A stretch of 64,000 nucleotides of DNA from Caulobacter sp. (GTDB taxonomy: Bacteria > Pseudomonadota > Alphaproteobacteria > Caulobacterales > Caulobacteraceae), in assembly GCA_030680355.1 (NCBI GenBank), contig JAUXVF010000027.1:214456-278455 (forward strand), read 5' to 3'. Both the position numbers and the translations under genes were made by a program. Positions 27,469-34,602 of the stretch are shown here, in pieces. The notes below the pieces were generated by a model, which worked only from the letters and a program-made list of their open reading frames with translations, made no database searches and was not told the DNA's origin. The stretch's first letter is position 1. Each line of letters opens with the position of its first letter.

Positions 27469-28152
27469 CTAGAGCCGCGCCGCCGCCGTTTCGGCCGCCG
27501 CCCGTCGCGCCGGCATGGAGTCGCCATAGAGCGCCTGGAACCGGGCCAGGACTTCCGGCGGCGCGGTTTCCGGCCGGCCGGCGTTGAACGGTGGCGCCGG
27601 GGCGTATTCGAGACCCAGCTGCAGGCCCTGGGCGAAGGCGTCGCCGGCGATCTCGGCGGCCAGGGTCAGGGCGAAGTCGATGCCCGCCGTCACGCCGCCG
27701 CCGGTGACATAGCGACCGTCGCGGACCACCCGCGCCGGATCGGGAATGGCCCCGAACAGCGCCAGCTGGTCGCGCCAGGCCCAGTGGCAGGCGGCCCGGC
27801 GGCCCTTGAGCAGCCCTGCCGCGCCCAGGATCAGCGAACCGGTGCAGACCGAGGTCACCCAGGTCGCGCCCTCGGCCAGCCGCTGGATATGGCCGATGAA
27901 CACCGCATCGAGCATGGCCTCGGTCGCGCCGAAGCCGCCGGGGATACAGAGCAGGTCGCAGGCGGCGATGTCGCGATAGGCGGTCAGGCCGGCGAAGGTC
28001 AGGCCGTCGGCCGCCATCTCGCCGCCCTCGAGGCAGGCGACGGTGACCCGCGCGCCCGGAAGGCGAGACAGGAACTGGTGCGGGCCGGTGAAGTCGAGAT
28101 GGGTGACGCCGGGATAGAGGGCGAAGACAATGTGCAGCGGCTGGGCGGACAT
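27469..28152 (-). CDS. DJ-1/PfpI family protein (isonitrile hydratase-like)
   Basis: A 227-residue protein of the DJ-1/PfpI superfamily. Residues D20 (GVTHLDFTGP), C103 and T104 (TSVCTGSLILGAAGLLKG) correspond to the acid and nucleophile elbow of Pseudomonas isonitrile hydratase InhA. CIPGGFGATEAM and GRYVTGGGVTAGIDFALTL also fit. It would be a cytoplasmic hydratase, but glutaminase-like or regulatory roles are possible. It is divergent from a GlxA-type regulator 77 bases away, which is a common pairing. Confidence 0.82.
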   Translation of the reverse strand: MSAQPLHIVFALYPGVTHLDFTGPHQFLSRLPGARVTVACLEGGEMAADGLTFAGLTAYRDIAACDLLCIPGGFGATEAMLDAVFIGHIQRLAEGATWVTSVCTGSLILGAAGLLKGRRAACHWAWRDQLALFGAIPDPARVVRDGRYVTGGGVTAGIDFALTLAAEIAGDAFAQGLQLGLEYAPAPPFNAGRPETAPPEVLARFQALYGDSMPARRAAAETAAARL

Positions 28153-28229
28153 GGGCGAGCTCCGGTTGACGCCTCATCCTGACCGGCCTAGCGTCTGGCG
28201 GAAATGACAATATTCCCTCGATTACCGCC

Positions 28230-29168
28230 ATGCGCACGATAGGCGTCCTGATCTTCCCCGATTTCCAGCTGCTCGACGCGGCGGGACCGATCGCGGCGTT
28301 CGAGATCGCCGGAAGGATCGCGCCGGGCGGCTATGCCATTCGCCTGCTGTCGCGGGACGGCGGGCCGGTGGCGAGCTCGTCGGGCGTGACCCTGGACAGC
28401 GCGGCCTTCGCCGACGCCGGGCGGCTCGACACCCTGCTGGTGTCCGGCGGCGAAGGCACGCGGGGGCCGGCGATCTGCGCGGCCACCCTCGCCTTCGTCC
28501 AGAAGACCGCCCGCGCCGCCCGCCGCACGGCCAGCGTCTGTTCCGGCGCCTATGTGCTGGCGCAGGCCGGGCTGCTCGACGGCAAGCGGGCCACCACCCA
28601 CTGGAACCGCACCGCCGACTTCGCCCGCCGCTTTCCCAAGGTGAAGCTGGAGGCCGACCGCATCTTCGTCCGCGACGGAGCGGTCTGGACCAGCGCCGGC
28701 ATCACCGCCGGCATCGACCTGGCCCTGGCCATGATCGGCGAGGACCTCGGCGAGGCCGTCGCCCGCCAGACCGCCCAGCAGCTGGTTGTCTATCACCGCC
28801 GGCCCGGCGGCCAGTCGCAGTTCTCGGCCCTGCTGGAGATGGAAGGCGGCGGCCGGTTCGACGCCCTGCTGACCTGGGCGCGGGAGAACCTGCGCGACCG
28901 GCTGAGCGTCGAGGATCTGGCGGCCCGGGCCGGCATGAGCGAACGCACCTTCGCCCGCGCCTTCGCCGCCGAGACCGGCTTCACCCCGGCCAAGGCCGTC
29001 GAACGCCTGCGCGTCGAGGCGGCGCGGACCCTGCTCGACTCCCAGCCGCTACAGGTCGAGGACGTGGCCCTGGACACCGGCTTCGGCGACGCCGAACGCA
29101 TGCGCCGCGCCTTCATCCGCGCGTTCGGGCAACCGCCGCAGGCGCTGCGGCGGGGGCGGGCGGCGTAG
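28230..29168 (+). CDS. GlxA family AraC-type regulator
   Basis: A 312-residue transcription factor. Residues 1-~190 form a DJ-1-like sensor domain (TIGVLIFPDFQLLDAAGPIA, VSGGEGTRG, ASVCSGAYVLAQAGLLDGKR). Residues ~205-312 form the AraC double helix-turn-helix (LSVEDLAARAGMSERTFARA, FAAETGFTPAKAVERLRVEA, VALDTGFGDAERMRRAFIRA). It probably regulates itself and the divergent DJ-1 gene; the effector is unknown. Confidence 0.88.
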   Translation: MRTIGVLIFPDFQLLDAAGPIAAFEIAGRIAPGGYAIRLLSRDGGPVASSSGVTLDSAAFADAGRLDTLLVSGGEGTRGPAICAATLAFVQKTARAARRTASVCSGAYVLAQAGLLDGKRATTHWNRTADFARRFPKVKLEADRIFVRDGAVWTSAGITAGIDLALAMIGEDLGEAVARQTAQQLVVYHRRPGGQSQFSALLEMEGGGRFDALLTWARENLRDRLSVEDLAARAGMSERTFARAFAAETGFTPAKAVERLRVEAARTLLDSQPLQVEDVALDTGFGDAERMRRAFIRAFGQPPQALRRGRAA

Positions 29169-29244
29169 GGGGGGCATGTACCGAAAGTACGTGTCCCCTA
29201 AGCTTGAAGCGGCGGTCTGGAGTGTCCGTTGAGGGTGGTTAGCG

Positions 29245-29777
29245 CCCCCTTCTTCTCCCCGCTCATCCTCGCGGAAGCGAGGACCCAGGCTTACGGCCGG
29301 TGCACTCACTTCAAGGGATGCTTGGCTCCGGTCAGGCCGCTGCTATGAATTGATGGATCAGAATTTTCCCTATATGCGAGCAATAAGTGAACAGCTCGCG
29401 CCAAGTTCACATGGCCTTCTACGTCTACATCCCCGCGAGCCAGCGGAACGGGACGCTCTACATCGGCTCGACCGACAGCCTCGTGCGCCGAGTCGGCACG
29501 CATCGCGAAGGGCTGACGCCGGGGTTCACCAGCCGCTACGGCGTAAAGAGGCTGGTCTGGTATGAGGCTTTCGACACCCGCGACGACGCCTTCCGCCGCG
29601 AGCGGCAGATGAAGGTCTGGCGCCGGGCCTGGAAGATCGAACTGATCGAGAAAGCCAATCCCGGATGGCGGGACCTGTATCAGGAGATTTGCTGAGCGCA
29701 GGACATCCCCTGAAGTGCGTGCACCGGCCGTAAACCTGGGTCCTCGCTTCCGCGAGGATGAGCGGGAGAAAAGGGGG
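29245..29777. mobile_element. Candidate mobile unit: GIY-YIG nuclease gene between ~75-bp inverted repeats
   Basis: Left arm 29245-29320 and right arm 29704-29777 are inverted copies. They match at all but about three positions over the inner ~60 bases, with small indels outside. Each arm contains the perfect hairpin TCCTCGC-GGAA-GCGAGGA. The 383-bp interior holds only the GIY-YIG gene. The organisation resembles REP-type units tied to a nuclease. No target duplication was found. Mobility is inferred. Confidence 0.5.
29411..29695 (+). CDS. GIY-YIG nuclease family protein
   Basis: A 94-residue single-domain nuclease of the UvrC-N/GIY-YIG fold. It has VYIPASQRNGTLYIGSTDSL (GTLYIG stands for the GIY-YIG strand pair), RVGTHREGLTPGFTSRYGVK (catalytic arginine region), LVWYEAFDTRDDAFRRERQM (catalytic glutamate in RERQMK) and NPGWRDLY at the end. 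The ATG at 29411 begins right at the domain; an in-frame ATG at 29387 would add eight unconserved residues. It is enclosed by long inverted repeats. Its natural substrate is unknown. Confidence 0.88.
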   Translation: MAFYVYIPASQRNGTLYIGSTDSLVRRVGTHREGLTPGFTSRYGVKRLVWYEAFDTRDDAFRRERQMKVWRRAWKIELIEKANPGWRDLYQEIC

Positions 29778-29822
29778 TGAGGTCACCAGCCCGTCAGCGG
29801 CTCGCGCGAGTGGCTTATGTCA

Positions 29823-29848
29823 GCGACGGGTCGAAAGCAGCCCGTCGC
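29823..29848. repeat. Hairpin repeat with ACGGGTCGAAAGCAG core
   Basis: GCGACGGG-TCGAAAGCAG-CCCGTCGC is a perfect 8-bp stem. The core ACGGGTCGAAAGCAG recurs in the same orientation at 30355-30369, on the other side of the 150-residue gene. GCGGACATT at 29862-29870 and AATGTCCGC at 30346-30354 form a further inverted pair around that gene. Confidence 0.6.
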
Positions 29849-29868
29849 CTAAGGATAGGAAGCGGACA

Positions 29869-30321
29869 TTATTTCTTCGGAGGCAGCCGTCGCTTGGCCT
29901 CGGTTATCATCCATTCCAGCGCATCGAGCGGAAGGCTGTTTCCGAATGTGGATGCGGTCATGGAACCGTCGATGTCGGAGTAGAAAACTTCGGCGAGTGG
30001 CATCGTCTCCATCGAGCCGTCGTTCAGTTCGAGATACATGCCGTCTCGATCAGCCACGTCGCTCCCCATCACCAACTCGTAGCCGCCTTTGCTCGTCGCA
30101 GCAGGTTCGATCTCTGTCAGTGATGGCGAGGCGTAGCGCAGGACGTATGGCTTCTCCGGCGGCTTTCCCTCTGGGATCGCGCTTCCGAAGAAGGCGACGT
30201 AGCAGTCGAAAATGCCAAGCTGATCCTCAAGCCAGCAATGGACGACAACGCCGTCCTCCCAAGTATCATCGGAGTGGTTGACGCACCGAACGAGAGTGCC
30301 GGGTTTCAAATAGCGAGACAT
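29869..30321 (-). CDS. Hypothetical protein between repeats
   Basis: A 150-residue acidic soluble protein that I do not recognise. It starts MSRYLKPGTLVRCVNHSDDT, with WEDGVVVHCWLEDQLGIFDC suggesting a beta-barrel N-terminal part, then GKPPEKPYVLRYASPSLTEI and a C-terminal SLPLDALEWMITEAKRRLPP helix. Base composition is less GC-rich than its neighbours. It is bounded by the repeat pair at 29823 and 30355. Its size and acidity resemble immunity or antitoxin proteins, but no toxin gene is adjacent. Confidence 0.6.
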   Translation of the reverse strand: MSRYLKPGTLVRCVNHSDDTWEDGVVVHCWLEDQLGIFDCYVAFFGSAIPEGKPPEKPYVLRYASPSLTEIEPAATSKGGYELVMGSDVADRDGMYLELNDGSMETMPLAEVFYSDIDGSMTASTFGNSLPLDALEWMITEAKRRLPPKK

Positions 30322-30503
30322 GGTGTCTTGTCGCTGATGGCCTGAATGTCCGCAACGGGTCGAAAGCAGTCCCGACGGCTGCCTGGCCTCAACCGGCCCT
30401 TGACCAGGCTGGTGCGACCGGCACGCTGACCCGCAAGAGATGATCGACGGCGGGGTGTCGGCGGGCGCTGCGGCGACGGCGCGGCGGCGCAGTCGGCGGT
30501 TGA

Positions 30504-30600
30504 CGCCGTGCGTCCTTCGACACGGACCTTCGGCCCTGCTCGAGATGGCTGATTTAAGTGCTAGTCATGGTGAGCAGCACCCGCAGGGTGCGTGTCGAAC
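30504..30600. repeat. Dispersed repeat (TTCGACACG / CGTGTCGAA family)
   Basis: This intergenic stretch contains GTCCTTCGACACGG on the left, TCATGGTGAGCAGCACCCGC in the middle and GTGCGTGTCGAACC on the right. The same words in the same style occur at 47098-47190. It overlaps a GTG (30592) that could be mistaken for the start of the next gene. The remainder of the gap 30322-30503 shows no gene. Confidence 0.55.
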
Positions 30601-30615
30601 CCCGCAGGTCGCCCG

Positions 30616-31086
30616 ATGCCTTTGCCCGAAATCTACGCCACCCACCGCCTCACGCCCGCCAAGGGCTTCGACGACCTCAAGGTCGGCGACCGTTATCCCC
30701 TGCCCTCGCGGACGCTCGGCGACGCCACTTTCGCGGCCTTTCAGGCGGTCAGCCTCGACAATCATCCGATCCATTACGACGCCGAATACTGCCAGGCGCT
30801 GGGCCATCCCGGGCCGCTGGCCCACGGGCTGCAGGTGCTCTGTTTCACCGCCGCCGGGGCCGGCCTGTTCCCGCACGAGATCGGCGACGCCCTGCTGGGG
30901 ATGATCGAGGTGCGGGCCAAGGTGCTCAAGAGCGCCTATCCAGGCGACACCCTCTATCCGGTTCTGGAGATCAGCGCCCTCAAGCGCCAGCGAACCACCG
31001 GCGTGGTGGTCATGACCGCGACCGTGACCAACCAGAAGGGCGAAACCGTCCTCGACGGCGAACACACCTATCTGTTGAGGCTCTAG
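30616..31086 (+). CDS. MaoC family dehydratase
   Basis: A 156-residue single hot-dog-fold protein. The hydratase-2 motif is visible as AVSLDNHPIHYDAEYCQALG, followed by HPGPLAHGLQVLCFTAAGAG. The Asp/His pair in D-N-H-P-I-H-Y-D is the catalytic dyad of (R)-enoyl-CoA hydratases. The ATG at 30616 (MPLPEIYATHRL) is preferred over the GTG at 30592, which lies in a dispersed repeat. The acyl-CoA substrate is unknown. Confidence 0.85.
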   Translation: MPLPEIYATHRLTPAKGFDDLKVGDRYPLPSRTLGDATFAAFQAVSLDNHPIHYDAEYCQALGHPGPLAHGLQVLCFTAAGAGLFPHEIGDALLGMIEVRAKVLKSAYPGDTLYPVLEISALKRQRTTGVVVMTATVTNQKGETVLDGEHTYLLRL

Positions 31087-31649
31087 TCGATCTTCTTCGA
31101 GAGCGCGGCCAGCTGCTGGCGGACCAGGTCCAGGGTCTCGCGGTTCTCGGTCATGATGGTCATCACCGCCCCGTCGCGCAGGGTGTCGAGCTTCTCGTGC
31201 AGCAGCATGATTTCGAGCTCGGCGCGCAGGTTGACCACCGCGTCATGCTCGGCGGCGGCGCGGTCCTTGGTCGCCAGCCGGTTTTGACTCATCATGATCA
31301 CCGGCGCCTGGATGGCGGCCAGGGTCGAGAGCAGCAGGTTGAGGAAGATGAAGGGGTAGGGGTCGAAGGCCCGGCCCCAGAGCATCAGCACCAGATTGGT
31401 CCCCGTCCAGGCTGCCAGGGCCAGGGCGAAACCGAAGATGAAGCCCCAGGACCCGCCAACCGCCGCCACATGGTCGGCCATCCGCTCCCAGAAGCTGCGG
31501 TCATCGGTGCGCAGCTCCGCCGCCACGCTCGTGGGACGATCGTCGATCATCAGGTCGATGACGCTGCGCTGCACCGGATTGAGCTCGGTGTAGGGCAGGC
31601 TGAGCAGCTTGCGCGACAGCTCGTCGCGGCGGTCGATGGCGTTGGTCAT
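31083..31649 (-). CDS. DUF1003 membrane protein
   Basis: A 188-residue protein of the DUF1003 family, function unknown. It has RSFWERMADHVAAVGGSWGF leading into helix 1, TGTNLVLMLWGRAFDPYPFI, FLNLLLSTLAAIQAPVIMMS (second helix and signature) and QNRLATKDRAAAEHDAVVNL, then a long C-terminal coiled coil. The ATG at 31649 has AGGAGA upstream. The gene's end overlaps the MaoC gene by 4 bases, tail to tail. Confidence 0.85.
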   Translation of the reverse strand: MTNAIDRRDELSRKLLSLPYTELNPVQRSVIDLMIDDRPTSVAAELRTDDRSFWERMADHVAAVGGSWGFIFGFALALAAWTGTNLVLMLWGRAFDPYPFIFLNLLLSTLAAIQAPVIMMSQNRLATKDRAAAEHDAVVNLRAELEIMLLHEKLDTLRDGAVMTIMTENRETLDLVRQQLAALSKKID

Positions 31650-31767
31650 GCAGCGTCTCCTGCGGCTCATGAACGCCCGCCCGCGTGAGTCGTAAAGAGG
31701 CTTTGCCGACGCCGCTTGACCTGACCCGGTCGGAGGTCGTTTGCTTGGATAAACGGGGGACACGGGC

Positions 31768-32574
31768 ATGACCACGAACGCGAACGGCCGCAAGGCGATC
31801 TTCATCACCGGCGCGGCCAGTGGCATCGGCCTGGCGACGGCGCGGCGGTTCGCGGCCGAGGGCTGGTTCATCGGCCTGGCCGACATCGACGCGGCGGGTC
31901 TGAAGGCGGCCCAGGCCGGGCTCGGCGCCGCCAACTGCAGCGTCCACGCCCTCGACGTCCGCGACCGCGCCGCCTGGACCAAGGCCATGACCGCCTTCGG
32001 CAAGGCGTCGGGCGGCCGCATGGACGCCCTGCTCAACAACGCCGGCATCGCCCACTACGGCTTTCTCGAAGACCTCACCGACGACGAGGTCGACCGCCAG
32101 CTGGACATCAATATCAAGGGGGTGATCAACGGCGCCCGGGCGGGTCTGGCGCTGCTCAAGGCGACGCCGGGCTCGACCCTGATCAATGTCGCCTCCTGCG
32201 CCGGCCTCTATGGCGCGCCGAAGATGGCCACCTACGCGGCCACCAAGTTCGCGGTCAGGGGTCTGTCGGAGTCGCTCGACGTCGAATACGCCCGCCTCGG
32301 CGTCAACGTCCGCTGCATCATGCCCTGGTTCGTGGAGACGCCGATCCTGCAGGCCGGATCACAGGGCAGCAACGAGAACATCGCCGACCTCATCCGCGAA
32401 GGGGGGCAGCCGGTCTACACCGTCGAGGAGGCGGCCGACGTCATCTGGCGGTCGCTACAGGGGCCGGATCTGCACTGGATCGTCGGCAAGGCCGGGCGTC
32501 AGCTGCGCTTCGCCGCCCGGTTCATGCCCGGGTCGATCAGGAAGCGGATGAAGACGATGGCTGCGACGTCCTGA
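31768..32574 (+). CDS. SDR family oxidoreductase
   Basis: A 268-residue short-chain dehydrogenase. The cofactor loop is FITGAASGIGLATARRFAAE, followed by ADIDAAGL (acidic residue favouring NAD), NNAGIAHYGFLEDLTDDEVD, NVASCAGLYG, and the catalytic YAATKFAVRGLSESLDVEYA. Its 3' end overlaps the end of the convergent SleB gene by 38 bases. The substrate cannot be inferred. Confidence 0.87.
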   Translation: MTTNANGRKAIFITGAASGIGLATARRFAAEGWFIGLADIDAAGLKAAQAGLGAANCSVHALDVRDRAAWTKAMTAFGKASGGRMDALLNNAGIAHYGFLEDLTDDEVDRQLDINIKGVINGARAGLALLKATPGSTLINVASCAGLYGAPKMATYAATKFAVRGLSESLDVEYARLGVNVRCIMPWFVETPILQAGSQGSNENIADLIREGGQPVYTVEEAADVIWRSLQGPDLHWIVGKAGRQLRFAARFMPGSIRKRMKTMAATS

Positions 32575-33739
32575 GCGGCGTCGCCTCGGCCTTGACCTCG
32601 GGCTTGGCCGGGCCGCCCGCCGTGTCGACGGACCGGGCGCGGGGCGCGGGCGTCGCGGCGACAGGCTTGGCCTTGGGCGCCGAGGCGGGTTCGACGACAT
32701 CGCCGACCGGACCGCCGATGCCCCTGGCGGTCACCGTCATCGGGCCCGGCGCGACCGCCGTGGCGGCGATGAAGACCACCTCCTGCGACTTCGGCAGGCT
32801 CGTGTAGGGCACCGGTTCGGACGGGCTCAGCCCGGCGTAAAGCGGACGATCGCCGATGTCCGGCCCCGACGGGGTCGGATCGTTCTCGAACGCGCCCGGC
32901 GCGCCGCGGCGGCCGCCGAAGCGGTAAAAGATATGCAGACCCACCTGGGCGACGCGGGTCAGACGCGGACCCCAGCCGGGCGAGACGTTGATGGTGTGGA
33001 AGTGGGTGGCGTTGCCGACGGTCGACATCACCTCGCCCGACAGGGCGCGGGCCGCGACCCGTTCGGCGCGGGCCCAGGCGCCCGACTCGCGGCGTTTCCG
33101 CATCGAGCCGTCGCAGGCGAAGCTGAACTGGCAGACGCCGCCACTGGAGGCGCCCTGGAAGACGACGCCGCAGACGGACTTGGGGAAGGCCGGATGGCGG
33201 GCGCGGTTGAGCACCACCTGGGCCACGGCGGCCTGGCCCGAGGGCGTCTCGCCGCGGGCTTCGTAATAAACAGCCTGGGTCAGGCATTCGAGGTCGCGGG
33301 AATCATCCAGCGCGCCATTGAGGCGGAAGGGCTGGGCCGCGGGATTGAAGGCGCCGCGCAGGCTGGCCTTCATCAGCAGGCCGGTGGTCTGGGAACCGCC
33401 CGGAGTCGTCCGGCGTTCAAGTCTTGCGGCGAACAGGGAGGCCTGGCGGTCGCGTTGGGCGGCGCCGGCGCTGGTGTAGGGATCGTGGCGAGCGGCCACC
33501 GACAGGGCGCCGGGGCTCATCTGGTCGACCACCCGGCCGAGCGACTCCTCGGAATAGCTGCCCGAGGCGACGCCGGCGATTTTGGTGACGCGGTGATGCT
33601 GCGCGGCGGCCTGAGCCATGCCGCCCATCAGGTAGGCGCCACCGACGATGGCGCCGCAGGCCGTGCCCACAAGGGTCCCGGTCAAAGCAACGCTCGTCAG
33701 CGCGCGCACGGAGGCCCGCGTCTGGAGTTTCAGAGTCAA
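32537..33739 (-). CDS. SleB-type cell wall hydrolase (paralogue 2)
   Basis: A 400-residue protein with an N-terminal membrane segment or uncleaved signal (about residues 15-40). The hydrolase-2 domain starts near residue 150: LECLTQAVYYEARGETPSGQ, VLNRARHPAFPKSVCGVVFQ, CQFSFACDGSMRKRR, ATHFHTINVSPGW. The active-site layout (E in YYEARGE) is complete. The C-terminal ~130 residues are Pro/Ala/Lys-rich. It probably cleaves peptidoglycan in the periplasm, possibly in division or remodelling. Unlike the copy at 19788-20981 it has no lipobox. Confidence 0.85.
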   Translation of the reverse strand: MTLKLQTRASVRALTSVALTGTLVGTACGAIVGGAYLMGGMAQAAAQHHRVTKIAGVASGSYSEESLGRVVDQMSPGALSVAARHDPYTSAGAAQRDRQASLFAARLERRTTPGGSQTTGLLMKASLRGAFNPAAQPFRLNGALDDSRDLECLTQAVYYEARGETPSGQAAVAQVVLNRARHPAFPKSVCGVVFQGASSGGVCQFSFACDGSMRKRRESGAWARAERVAARALSGEVMSTVGNATHFHTINVSPGWGPRLTRVAQVGLHIFYRFGGRRGAPGAFENDPTPSGPDIGDRPLYAGLSPSEPVPYTSLPKSQEVVFIAATAVAPGPMTVTARGIGGPVGDVVEPASAPKAKPVAATPAPRARSVDTAGGPAKPEVKAEATPLRTSQPSSSSAS

Positions 33740-34098
33740 AGATCTCGTGTCCTGTGCGACGAGGGCGTATCGCCCCCCGACGTCAACGCCCCATCGTCCC
33801 TGGATTTCCGGTCTCAGGCAGCACGACAGAGCGGGATCCCGACCGGTTCACGATTGGCCGAGGTCCGCGTTATGCCGAGCCTTATGGCGCCAATATCGTC
33901 GAGTCGCAAGAGAATGCTGCAATGCAGCAAAGACTCTGGGGGCAAATTTCCGGCGCTTTGGCCGCAATCGCCTGCCCTGCAAGGGACCGGGCGGGGGAGT
34001 CCGGACGCCCGCCCGCTGACGATTCTGCGGCCGCCGGCGACGGGAACTATCGCGCCGGCGGGCCGTTGGACCGGGGAGCGATCCGCACCGGAGACCTC

Positions 34099-34308
34099 AT
34101 GGAGTCCAAGTTCATGCGCATTCTCACCCCCGCCCTCCTGTCCCTGTCCATGCTGGCCGCCCTCGGCCTGGCCGGCTGCGGCCATAATATGGAGCAGCGC
34201 GCGGCAACCGGCGCCGTCGCCGGCGCGGTCGTGGCGGGCCCTCCCGGCGCGCTTGTCGGGGCCGGCGTCGGCGCCGTCGTCAACGAGGTCAAAAAACCCA
34301 ACCGCTAG
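34099..34308 (+). CDS. Small glycine-zipper lipoprotein
   Basis: A 69-residue (or 64-residue from the ATG at 34114) lipoprotein. The signal ends LGLAGC, with the lipidated cysteine at residue 27 (or 22). The mature part carries a glycine zipper (GAVAGAVVAGPPGALVGAGV) and a basic end. Both start codons have a GGAG sequence in reach. Such entericidin/osmB-like lipoproteins sit in the outer membrane; the role is unknown. The upstream gap (33740-34098) shows no gene. Confidence 0.65.
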   Translation: MESKFMRILTPALLSLSMLAALGLAGCGHNMEQRAATGAVAGAVVAGPPGALVGAGVGAVVNEVKKPNR

Positions 34309-34324
34309 CCGCCCTCAGCAGCAG

Positions 34325-34349
34325 GTTCCCGGCGACGATCGCCGGGAAC
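34325..34349. terminator. Hairpin after small lipoprotein gene
   Basis: GTTCCCGGCGA-CGA-TCGCCGGGAAC is a perfect 11-bp stem 16 bases after the lipoprotein stop. It lacks a T tract, so intrinsic termination is uncertain. The rest of the gap to 34602 holds no gene that I can support. Confidence 0.45.
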
Positions 34350-34602
34350 TGCACGCCCCGCGTTCCAGACTCATCATGGCCTTCTGATGCGCTCCGTGGC
34401 GGAGGCAGTGATGATGACTGCGCCGACCCCGTTGATCGCCACCGCGCCGGGACCGGGTCCAGGGCGTCGGCTTCGACATCCCCAACGCCTGTCATGACCG
34501 GGGGCTGGCCATTGGGCGCCACCGGCCGGCAAAGCCGCTTGACGGACCGCTTCGGTCGCGCCTGACTGAGCCTGGGCGCCGCGCCCGGGGATTTTGAGTC
34601 TC

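Noticed and set aside
33754..34098. N-terminal extension of the small lipoprotein
   Set aside because: The extension is unstructured and the lipoprotein signal with its own ribosome site starts at 34099 or 34114.
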